Notes under the pieces: model-generated
Database searches by the model: none
Told to the model about the DNA's origin: nothing
Seen by the model: the letters and a program-made list of their open reading frames with translations, nothing else
Program-made: the position numbers and the translations under genes
DNA from: Coniferiporia sulphurascens
Taxonomy: Eukaryota > Basidiomycota > Agaricomycetes > Hymenochaetales > Hymenochaetaceae
Assembly (NCBI GenBank): GCA_002794785.1
Contig: NBBA01000004.1
Span: forward strand, 868,001-932,000
DNA length: 64,000 nt
Reading direction: 5' to 3'
Shown: piece after piece, positions 44,380 through 51,524 of the stretch
Position numbering within the stretch: position 1 is the stretch's first letter
Layout of the letters: every line of letters starts with the position of its first letter

Positions 44380-45277
44380 CTCCGCCTGCTAGATGATGAT
44401 GATGATAAAGTTATTATTAGGCGCCTTATAAAGCGGTGTTACATAAGCGCCCTGGTCCCCGAAGGGGCCGGAATTAAAAAGTTGCGGTGGTACAAATTTA
44501 AAAAGAGAGGGGCGCCGGTCCTCGCCAGTGAAAATCCTACATCTCTGCCTCTTCTCTCAACCCCGTGTTACCGAAGCCGTGAGTGTTGGTTAGCGATGAT
44601 TCTCTTCTCCATTGTAAACCCTTCCCTCCCAAAAAAATTCCAAAGTCAGGCAGGCGGCCTGTCGAATTGCTGATTGAGGGCCTTGGAGGGGTGTGGCTGT
44701 GGCCCATGACGGCCTCAGCTCGTTCATCGTGGTGCATGGATCTGCTTCGGCAAACCTCTGCCAGTGATGGCTATGGAGAGCCAGAGTCAGCCTAGCCGGT
44801 TTGAGTGGGTCACTTGCCGGTGCCCAAGTCTTGGTGTGGGGAAATCTGCGGTTGCTGCGGAAGCCCAAGTTGTGTGTCGGCGAACTGAATGGCCGTGCGA
44901 GTTGTGTGGGAATAAGAGTCATGAGGGGTCGGTTAGAAATAAGCGGTGGGAACTAGACCGCCTGTAGCGGGGTTCCTCAGGCCTAGGCAATGAAGGGACT
45001 ATCCCCTTACCCAATTTTTCAGAGTTTGAAGGCTTGGCGCAACTTCCGCACGTTGTGTCGTCATCCTTGGTGCTCATGTCGTCTCCGATCCAGTCGTGAC
45101 CCCTCCATGGGCAGTCAGTAGTTCTTGGTGCGAGAGGTAAGCCACTCACACTCCCGACCACTGACCCCTTATTAGGGGGCCCGGTGGGGTAGGCGTTGGG
45201 GGGGTGGCGAGTCCCCGTGCAACGAAGTCGGCATCTACCCCAGGATGTTAACGTCGTAGCCCCCCCGAGTGACCCCA
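44380..45277. repeat. Tandem repeat, copy 2, left part (interrupted by the retrotransposon)
   Basis: Starts with CTCCGCCTGCTAGATGATGA, exactly where copy 1 ends, and runs collinear with it to GTGACCCCA, where the copia element begins. The plus-strand frame WPCELCGNKSHEGS matches copy 1. Copy 1 continues GACCCCAGGGTATGGTCAGG at 44257, showing that this copy was cut within that sequence. Together with the 50744-50857 remainder the unit is 1,012 bp, one base different from copy 1. Confidence 0.88.
45273..45277. repeat. Left 5 bp target-site duplication (CCCCA)
   Basis: CCCCA immediately left of the 3' LTR matches CCCCA immediately right of the 5' LTR (50739-50743). Five bases is the usual Ty1/copia duplication length, and the pre-insertion sequence is known from repeat copy 1. 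Confidence 0.93.
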
Positions 45278-45532
45278 TCTTAAAATCTACGCATGTTGTG
45301 GTAGACGATGAGGTGCTGGTGAAGTTCGGGCAAGGTGGGTTATCAGCGTAAACCAATGTATTTCTTGGGTGAGACCAGCTCCCCTTATATACACATTCCG
45401 TGGGCTAGTACTACTATAACTATCTAGCTCCTATATTGTATGGCATTATTGTTGCGTTATTGTTCACTTAGTAAGGTGGTTGCTCATATGACCATGTACT
45501 ATATTTATATCGTTCATTATATTTATTTAATA
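45278..45532 (-). repeat. 3' LTR of the copia element
   Basis: 255 bp. Read in element sense it begins TATTAAATAAATATAATGAA and ends TAGATTTTAAGA. It matches 50484-50738 except for six transitions. The ends are not the common TG..CA. A TATATA-containing stretch near 45396-45401 could belong to the LTR promoter. Confidence 0.94.
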
Positions 45533-45544
45533 CTCCCCTTCAAA
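45533..45544 (-). other. Polypurine tract
   Basis: In element sense TTTGAAGGGGAG lies immediately before the 3' LTR and overlaps the Gag-Pol stop codon (TGA at 45542-45540). This is the expected plus-strand DNA primer position. Confidence 0.85.
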
Positions 45545-48500
45545 CTTTTACTAGGCGGAGTAGACTTGTCAAATGTTTGATTAATTCGATCGTTAGCGCT
45601 TTCATCATAATATCAGCCTTTTGCTGTCCAGTTGGAATATATGAAACTGATATAGTTTCATTTTCAATATAATCTTGTAAGAAATCTTTTCTTATGTCAA
45701 TATGTTTTGTTCTTTGCGTATATTTTTGTTCTGTTGAATTTACTATTGTTATGGCTGCTTGATTATCACATAATATTTTCGTAGGTGTATCCAAGGTCTG
45801 CAGTACCTCTTCAACCAGTCTTCGTAGCCATATAGCTTCTTTTACTCCATGAGTTAAAGCTTGTAATTCCGCTTTGCATACTGATAGTGACACTAATTCT
45901 TGTTTTTTGCTTGACCATGATGTCATTGCGTTTCCTATTTGGAATATATATCCTGATATTGCTTTGTGGCCTTCTTGTGTCATTCCGTCAGCATCGGTAT
46001 ATCTGATTAACTCAATTGGTTCTTTACCTCTGAGTATTAACCAATAATCATTCATTCCTTTTAGATATTTAAAACAATGTTTTACTGCATTGTAATGTTC
46101 AATACTAGGTTTATTCAAATGCCTAGCAAATTGACCTGTTGCGAATGATATATCAGGTCTCGTACAATCTGCCGCATATCGTAATGCTCCAACCATGTTC
46201 GTATATGGTATTTGATTCATAAAGTTTAATTCTTCATTAGTTGGGTTTTCAAGTGATTTTAACACTTGACCAGGTGTCATTGGTGTTCGTACCATTGCAG
46301 CGTCTTTTAATTTATATTTTTCTATGATATTATCAATATAATGTTTTTGTCTTAGTTTGATTATTCTTTCTTCTCGGTTTCTTTCAATTTCAATACCGAG
46401 TAACCAATGTATGTCATTTCCGTCAGTGAATTTTACATGTTTTCCAATTTCGTCTTTAAAGGCTTTTATTATTAATAAATTTAAGCCACATATTGTTATG
46501 TCGTCAACATGTATGAATAGTATTAGGATTGTTTTTCCTTTTACTTTTCTTAGGAATACTGCGTTATCTTGGACTGCTTGTGTTAGTCCTATTCCTATTA
46601 GTATTTCTGATAATTTTTTATACCATCGTCTGCCTGCTTGTTTTAATCCGTATAAGGCTTTGTTTAATTTTAAAACTTGTCCAGGTTTTATTTCGATTAA
46701 GTTTCCTGGAGGTGCTTTTATATATATATTTTCGTTTTTATCTAGTTCACCATATAAGTAAGCTGATTTTATATCGATTTGGTGAATCTCGTAATTGTTT
46801 GTTGCACTCCAACTTAATATAGTTCTTACTGTGGCTAATTGTGCCACTGGAGTGAATGTGTCATTTGAATAGTAGTCTATGCCCTCTTTCTGAGCAAATC
46901 CTTGAACTACTAATCTTGCTTTGTATCGTTCGATTTCTCTGTTTACTAATCTTTTTGTTTTATAAACGAATCTTGTACCAATTATATTTGCTTCTTTTGG
47001 TGGATCAATGATTTTCCATGTAGATCTTTCGATTAACGTTTTTATTTCTTCTTTCATTGCCATGATCCACTGATTTGCGTCAATTCTATTGATCGCTTGT
47101 TGGTATGAATTAGGATCGCCTATTAATTCCGTATTGAATTGATTAAATTCCGTAAGATAAGCGACTGTGTTTTGTTCGTCAAAGTTTAGACCTAATGATC
47201 GTTTCGTTGGTTTAATAGTTCTTATTGGTCTTTCATTTGTTAATTCTTTTATTTGCTCGTTTTGTTTTTCTGTTATATTCTCCCCTTCAATTTTAGATGG
47301 TGGAGAATCTAAAAATTGTAAGTTTCGTTCGACTGTAATTTTTCTATTATGATAGGTTCTATGACCTTTACTTTCTTCGTCAAATCCTAACCATTGTGCA
47401 TATATTCCTTTTGGTTGTAATTTATTTACGTCTTCTTGTTTTAATATGCGATATTGGCTGAATTCTTTTAAATCGTCTATGTTGTAATTTTCGTTATATC
47501 GTTTAAAATATGGTGTTTTAAAGTTAATAGCGCTCTTTGGCGTTCTATTGTAAACGTAAGTACTGTATTTTACAGCTTCTCCCCATAGACTGGGTGGTAA
47601 TTTTGCTTGTAGCAGATTTACTCGTGTATTATTTAGAATTGTTTGATGTGATTGTTCTGCTACACCGTTTTGTTGTGGCGTATTGTGAACAGTCAGCTTT
47701 CGTATTGTTCCATGTTTTTCTAAATATTCAGTGAATTGTTTACTTAAAAACACTGTATCGTTGTCGCTTTGTAATTTTTTTATTTTTATGTTAAATTGAG
47801 TATTGAGCATAGTAGCCCAAATTGTATAGGCTTTTAAGCCCTCGTCTTTTGTTTTTAATAAAATCATTTTTATCCATCTTGTAGCGTCGTCTACAAGTGT
47901 TAAAAGATATTTATATCCTCCTATAGCATGTGTGGATGCTGGACCCCATATGTCCATATGTATATGATCGCCGAATTTTTCGGCTAATTTTGAGATATGT
48001 AGTTTTGGAATTTGCATTCTTTTAATATTTGCTTCTATGCATATTGTGCATTGAGTTTCTTCGTAATTTGATATTTTTTGATTTGTAATTTGATCTTCTT
48101 TTAATAATTGTTTTATGTAAGCATAACTTATATGCCCGAGTTTTTTGTGAAGTTCAAATAATGTTACATTTTTCATAGTTGCTTGTACATTGTTATTAAA
48201 TATACTATACAATCCATTTGTGTTATTAAATATACTATACAATCCATTTGTGTTTTTAATTTTTCCACATAAAGATCCATTAGGATACTTTATTGTACAT
48301 TCGTTTTCTTTATAAATAAATTCGTAGCCGTCTTGACATAGAAGTCCTTGAGAGACTAATGTCATATTCATTTTAGGATTGTAGTATATGTTTGATAATA
48401 TTATGACACTTACCGAGTGTCCGTTGGGGATGTAAAGCTTAAGATCCCCTACTATATTTGCCATAAACGTTGTTTTGTTTGCGGCCGTTATCGTAATTGT

Positions 48501-50414
48501 ATCCATTTTGTATGTGTTTCGTAATCGATTTAGATATGGTGTTAGGTGTATTGTTGCACCAGTATCAATTATATCCATTGAGGAATAAACGTTGTTAGCA
48601 ATTTTTTCTGTTGTAATAGTGTTAATGCTTACATCCAAATTATTATCATCTATGTCTTCCATAGCGCTGTCGTAATTTCCTATTTTGTCAAGGAAGTCGT
48701 TATACAAATATATTGGGAATTCTCCCATGTCAAAATTGTTATCGTCAACTTTGGTTATGAAGGTGCCAATTTCGCCTTGGCCGATTACGGCGCTTAACTC
48801 GATTTGAGAGCTTGATGCGATGTTTGCTGCTGCTGATGCTGCGGTATGTTTAGCCTGGGCCGCACTTGCCCCAGTCATTGTCGGTGCCGCTGACGCACCC
48901 GTTTCCTTCCCTTTTCCTTTGTCATCATTCGCATCCTCTTTTTTCTTCTGAGCTGCCTTCGTCCATTCCGTTTTTGGCGCCCAGCAGTCTCGACTAAAGT
49001 GCCCTAGTTTGTTACAATTGTAGCACTTAATAGCTTGTGAATGTTGGTTAGGGGAATATCCCCCTCGTCCTCGTCCTCGCATATATCCTCCACGGCCCCT
49101 ATAGCCGCGTCCTCGTGGTTGTACTCCGCGGCTGTTACCGCGTCTGCGGCCCCTAAAATAGGGGTGGTTCCGCTTGTCCTTGGGCAGGTGGTTAGCCGCC
49201 GCTCCTGTCCTCTGATGATTTTTACGCCACCCCTCGAAGGTGTTTCTCAGTGCTGTTAGTAAAAATTGAGGGGTTAGTTCAATTTCATCTTTGTCTGGAT
49301 TTGTTTCGTTAATTGTTTTAATATACAACTCACTCTGCGTGAGTACGTATTGGTATTGTTCAGGCGTTGCCCACGTAATAGCCGATATGTAAGTCGACTC
49401 TGAAACTTTTACCCCTTGGGCTATTAGTTCCTCGTATTTATTGCTGAGGTTATCGAGCGTTCCATCGAAATGGCTGACATGACCTCTGATATCAAAAAGG
49501 GCAGCCTTGTTAAAGCCCTTTGTAATTGTTGTCTGGACGTTATATCGTCCGTCAAGCACTTTGAGTAGCACTGGAATATCTTTAGAGAAATTAAGATAAT
49601 AAGCCAGTATTTTGTCAGGCATAGTGTGCATAATGCCGTTATATAAAGCACTTGATATACCAGCCTCTCCAGTTCCTGGGGAGTTAGTGAGCAAGTTACT
49701 GTAACCTGCACTTTCGATGGCGCTGCAGACTCTGTAATTCCAGAGTTTGTAGTTTCTGTGCCCGTCGAGTTTCTCGATTCCGTCGAAGAATTTCTGGAGT
49801 TCCACGAGTTTAGTTGCCATACTCGGTTCATCTTCCTCGGTATCGTTAGTGTCTGAATCGTCAGGATCAGATGGTTCTGATGGCTCATGTGATGGGTTAT
49901 TATTAGATTCTTCGGAGTTTTCTTCTTCGTTATCTTTTTTATTGTCATCTTCTTTCTTATCGCTTTCTTCTTCTGGCTTAATATAAGGGTTATCAATTTT
50001 AAATTGTTCTTTTTCTGTTGGGTCTGATATGCCCAGATACGTACTTATTCGATATCTGATTTCAGATGATTTTCCTTGATCTGATATTCCTAAATCTTTA
50101 GCGTGATTCGTTAGTTCCATTTTATAGTCAGTTCGTATTTTTAATTTTTCGTCTTTGGTAGAGTTATCATACCTGTTTATTCGATCTTGTATTTGTTGTT
50201 CCGTTCCGTTAATAGGTATTTGTCTTAAATTACATTGAAGTATTAGGTTGACTAACCTTTTGCTATCTTTAGCTTTTTGAATTTTTTCTTCGAGTTCTTC
50301 GATAGTGGATGACTGTGTATATGTTATTTTTAGTTCGTTAGCAATTATTCGTAATCCTGATAATTTTTGCAAACGTGTTTGCTCACGAGTGTTTGGTTTC
50401 TGTCCGTCAGACAT
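45540..50414 (-). CDS. Copia Gag-Pol polyprotein, uninterrupted
   Basis: A single frame of 1,624 codons. The Gag N-terminus has three SAP-like helical repeats and an acidic Glu/Asp/Lys/Asn stretch (about 150-200). Gag core follows (GHRNYKLWNYRVCSAIESAG), then an Arg/Gly-rich run and a CCHC zinc knuckle (CYNCNKLGHFSRDCW, near 470). The protease active site is DTGATIHLTPY. The integrase zinc-binding domain reads HKKLGHISYAYIKQLL with CTICIEANIK; the catalytic core has HMDIWGPAS, LVDDATRWIK, LQSDNDTVF and a later NGVAEQSHQTI containing the Glu. Reverse transcriptase begins WIMAMKEEIKTLIERSTWKI and includes IDIKSAYLYGELD, LNKALYGLKQAGRRWYK and FIHVDDITICG, where HVDD replaces the more common YVDD. 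RNase H includes RYTDADGMTQEGHKAISGY, KAELQALTHGVKEAIWLRR and TKHIDIRKDFLQDYIE. A 10-residue in-frame duplication lies just before the integrase. Gag and Pol share one frame, so their ratio must be set by other means. Confidence 0.96.
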   Translation of the reverse strand: MSDGQKPNTREQTRLQKLSGLRIIANELKITYTQSSTIEELEEKIQKAKDSKRLVNLILQCNLRQIPINGTEQQIQDRINRYDNSTKDEKLKIRTDYKMELTNHAKDLGISDQGKSSEIRYRISTYLGISDPTEKEQFKIDNPYIKPEEESDKKEDDNKKDNEEENSEESNNNPSHEPSEPSDPDDSDTNDTEEDEPSMATKLVELQKFFDGIEKLDGHRNYKLWNYRVCSAIESAGYSNLLTNSPGTGEAGISSALYNGIMHTMPDKILAYYLNFSKDIPVLLKVLDGRYNVQTTITKGFNKAALFDIRGHVSHFDGTLDNLSNKYEELIAQGVKVSESTYISAITWATPEQYQYVLTQSELYIKTINETNPDKDEIELTPQFLLTALRNTFEGWRKNHQRTGAAANHLPKDKRNHPYFRGRRRGNSRGVQPRGRGYRGRGGYMRGRGRGGYSPNQHSQAIKCYNCNKLGHFSRDCWAPKTEWTKAAQKKKEDANDDKGKGKETGASAAPTMTGASAAQAKHTAASAAANIASSSQIELSAVIGQGEIGTFITKVDDNNFDMGEFPIYLYNDFLDKIGNYDSAMEDIDDNNLDVSINTITTEKIANNVYSSMDIIDTGATIHLTPYLNRLRNTYKMDTITITAANKTTFMANIVGDLKLYIPNGHSVSVIILSNIYYNPKMNMTLVSQGLLCQDGYEFIYKENECTIKYPNGSLCGKIKNTNGLYSIFNNTNGLYSIFNNNVQATMKNVTLFELHKKLGHISYAYIKQLLKEDQITNQKISNYEETQCTICIEANIKRMQIPKLHISKLAEKFGDHIHMDIWGPASTHAIGGYKYLLTLVDDATRWIKMILLKTKDEGLKAYTIWATMLNTQFNIKIKKLQSDNDTVFLSKQFTEYLEKHGTIRKLTVHNTPQQNGVAEQSHQTILNNTRVNLLQAKLPPSLWGEAVKYSTYVYNRTPKSAINFKTPYFKRYNENYNIDDLKEFSQYRILKQEDVNKLQPKGIYAQWLGFDEESKGHRTYHNRKITVERNLQFLDSPPSKIEGENITEKQNEQIKELTNERPIRTIKPTKRSLGLNFDEQNTVAYLTEFNQFNTELIGDPNSYQQAINRIDANQWIMAMKEEIKTLIERSTWKIIDPPKEANIIGTRFVYKTKRLVNREIERYKARLVVQGFAQKEGIDYYSNDTFTPVAQLATVRTILSWSATNNYEIHQIDIKSAYLYGELDKNENIYIKAPPGNLIEIKPGQVLKLNKALYGLKQAGRRWYKKLSEILIGIGLTQAVQDNAVFLRKVKGKTILILFIHVDDITICGLNLLIIKAFKDEIGKHVKFTDGNDIHWLLGIEIERNREERIIKLRQKHYIDNIIEKYKLKDAAMVRTPMTPGQVLKSLENPTNEELNFMNQIPYTNMVGALRYAADCTRPDISFATGQFARHLNKPSIEHYNAVKHCFKYLKGMNDYWLILRGKEPIELIRYTDADGMTQEGHKAISGYIFQIGNAMTSWSSKKQELVSLSVCKAELQALTHGVKEAIWLRRLVEEVLQTLDTPTKILCDNQAAITIVNSTEQKYTQRTKHIDIRKDFLQDYIENETISVSYIPTGQQKADIMMKALTIELIKHLTSLLRLVKV
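48191..48250. repeat. 30 bp perfect in-frame tandem duplication within Gag-Pol
   Basis: Two identical 30-mers (48191-48220 and 48221-48250) start TGTTATTAAATATACTATAC. They encode a repeated NTNGLYSIFN segment between protease and integrase. Perfect identity suggests a recent slippage event that keeps the frame. Confidence 0.9.
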
Positions 50415-50472
50415 AGTTTCGTTATTCGAGGATTTATAAATTTGTTAATCGTTTCGTTAGTTGTAGAGTCAA

Positions 50473-50483
50473 GGCTCATAACC
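50473..50483 (-). other. Primer-binding site matching the initiator tRNA-Met anticodon arm
   Basis: Directly next to the 5' LTR, the element sense strand reads GGTTATGAGCC; its complement GGCTCATAACC is the anticodon stem-loop of eukaryotic initiator tRNA-Met (anticodon CAT in the middle). Pairing to an internal tRNA region rather than the 3' CCA end is the half-tRNA priming known from Drosophila copia. The tRNA comparison is from memory of the conserved arm. Confidence 0.75.
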
Positions 50484-50738
50484 TCTTAAAATCTATGCAT
50501 GTTGTGGTAGACGATGAGGTGCTGGTGAAGTTCGGGCAAGGTGGGTTATCAGCGTAAACCAATGTATTTCTTGGGTGAGACCAGCTCCCCTTATATACAT
50601 GTTCCATGGGCTAGTACTACTATAACTATCTAGCTCCTATATTGTATGGCGTTATTGTTGCGTTATTGTTCACTTAGTAAGGTGGTTGCTCATATGACCA
50701 TGTACTATATTTATATCGTTCGTTATATTTATTTAATA
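50484..50738 (-). repeat. 5' LTR of the copia element
   Basis: 255 bp, the upstream copy in element orientation, 249 of 255 bases identical to the 3' LTR. It should carry the element promoter and transcription start. The leader between this LTR and the Gag start codon is only 69 bp. Confidence 0.94.
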
Positions 50739-50743
50739 CCCCA
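50739..50743. repeat. Right 5 bp target-site duplication (CCCCA)
   Basis: Matches the left copy at 45273-45277; the sequence continues GGGTATGGTCGGGG, as in repeat copy 1. Confidence 0.93.
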
Positions 50744-50870
50744 GGGTATGGTCGGGGTGGTGCCTGCAAACCACTCAGGCCCCCTTCCTTAGATGGATCC
50801 CCCCTTGCAGCACCCTCTCCAAAGGAGATGGTGGTGGTAAGAGGTCAAGAAGGGATGCTCCGCCTGCTAG
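50744..50870. repeat. Tandem repeat, copy 2, right part, plus 13 bp start of a third unit
   Basis: Continues the interrupted copy (GGGTATGGTCGGGGTGGTGC, CAAACCACTCAGGCCCCCTT) to AAGAAGGGATG. The unit-start 13-mer CTCCGCCTGCTAG then recurs at 50858-50870, after which the sequence diverges (ACTTGCTTAC). A direct 13 bp word at both outer ends and at the centre shows how the two copies abut. Confidence 0.85.
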
Positions 50871-51524
50871 ACTTGCTTACTGCGCCCACCCTAAGTGCGT
50901 CACCGTGACAAATTATATCAAGTTGGTGACTCCATTTCTGCATGCAGAGAAAGGGAGGATCTTCGTCGCTTATCCGAAGCCATACGTCCCCTTTGACTTA
51001 TCAATTCTCGTCTACTCGGTTCTCAGCCTCCTTGCCCCCGGGACTTTCGACCCTCAGCAGGCCGAGCGGAACTTCTGCGGACGAATTTGTCCACGAGCAC
51101 TTATTACGCCGCTTGCTTTCTCGGCACAGCGGCATGCGATATCATTTATGTGGTCCAGGCTCGGATGTAATAGGGATACAACACAGAAAAAATACTACTC
51201 AGCCATCACAAATCCTGTCTTCTATCTAGCTAGTCGTGAGGAGACCGGGTCCAGATTGTCATAAGTCCATGTCGTCATAAAAGGGTCGTGTGATCAAGGG
51301 GATAAAAAGGCGAACAGAAAAAGGAAATACGATAGCAGCGGTGAGTGCGGTGTAAGCTGTAGCAGGGTAGAACCATTCCGGGGAAGGCAGTAATGAAACG
51401 TCGGTGTACAGTCTGGGGTATACAGCCGCCAGAGAATAACGAAACCAATAAAAAACTTCAAACAAAAAGCATGAATTCCATCCATGGAAAGGAAAGAAAA
51501 AAGGGAAAGGGAAAGAAACCGTAA
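50871..51524. other. Intergenic, no supported gene
   Basis: About 650 bp between the repeat island and the Kelch-protein stop codon. A 119-codon plus-strand frame (50905-51264) overlaps a second frame and has no motif. A-rich and GA-rich runs at 51485-51515 lie in the probable 3' UTR of the Kelch gene. Confidence 0.5.

Larger units (their letters stand above)
45278..50738 (-). mobile_element. Full-length Ty1/copia LTR retrotransposon
   Basis: A 5,461 bp element on the minus strand, bounded by two 255 bp LTRs and a CCCCA target duplication. It has a primer-binding site, one open Gag-Pol frame and a polypurine tract. The domain order (Gag, protease, integrase, reverse transcriptase, RNase H) is the copia order; Ty3/gypsy elements place integrase last. 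The LTRs differ at six of 255 positions, all transitions, so insertion is fairly recent but not current. The interior is clearly AT-richer than the host genes, indicating a distinct base-composition history. It landed in the second copy of the 1 kb tandem repeat. An intact frame and intact signals make it potentially autonomous. Confidence 0.96.

Noticed and set aside
43367..45277. The two 1 kb repeat copies as LTRs of a larger element
   Set aside because: The copies are directly adjacent with no internal region, lack TG..CA ends and a target duplication, and no polypurine tract or primer site lies between them.
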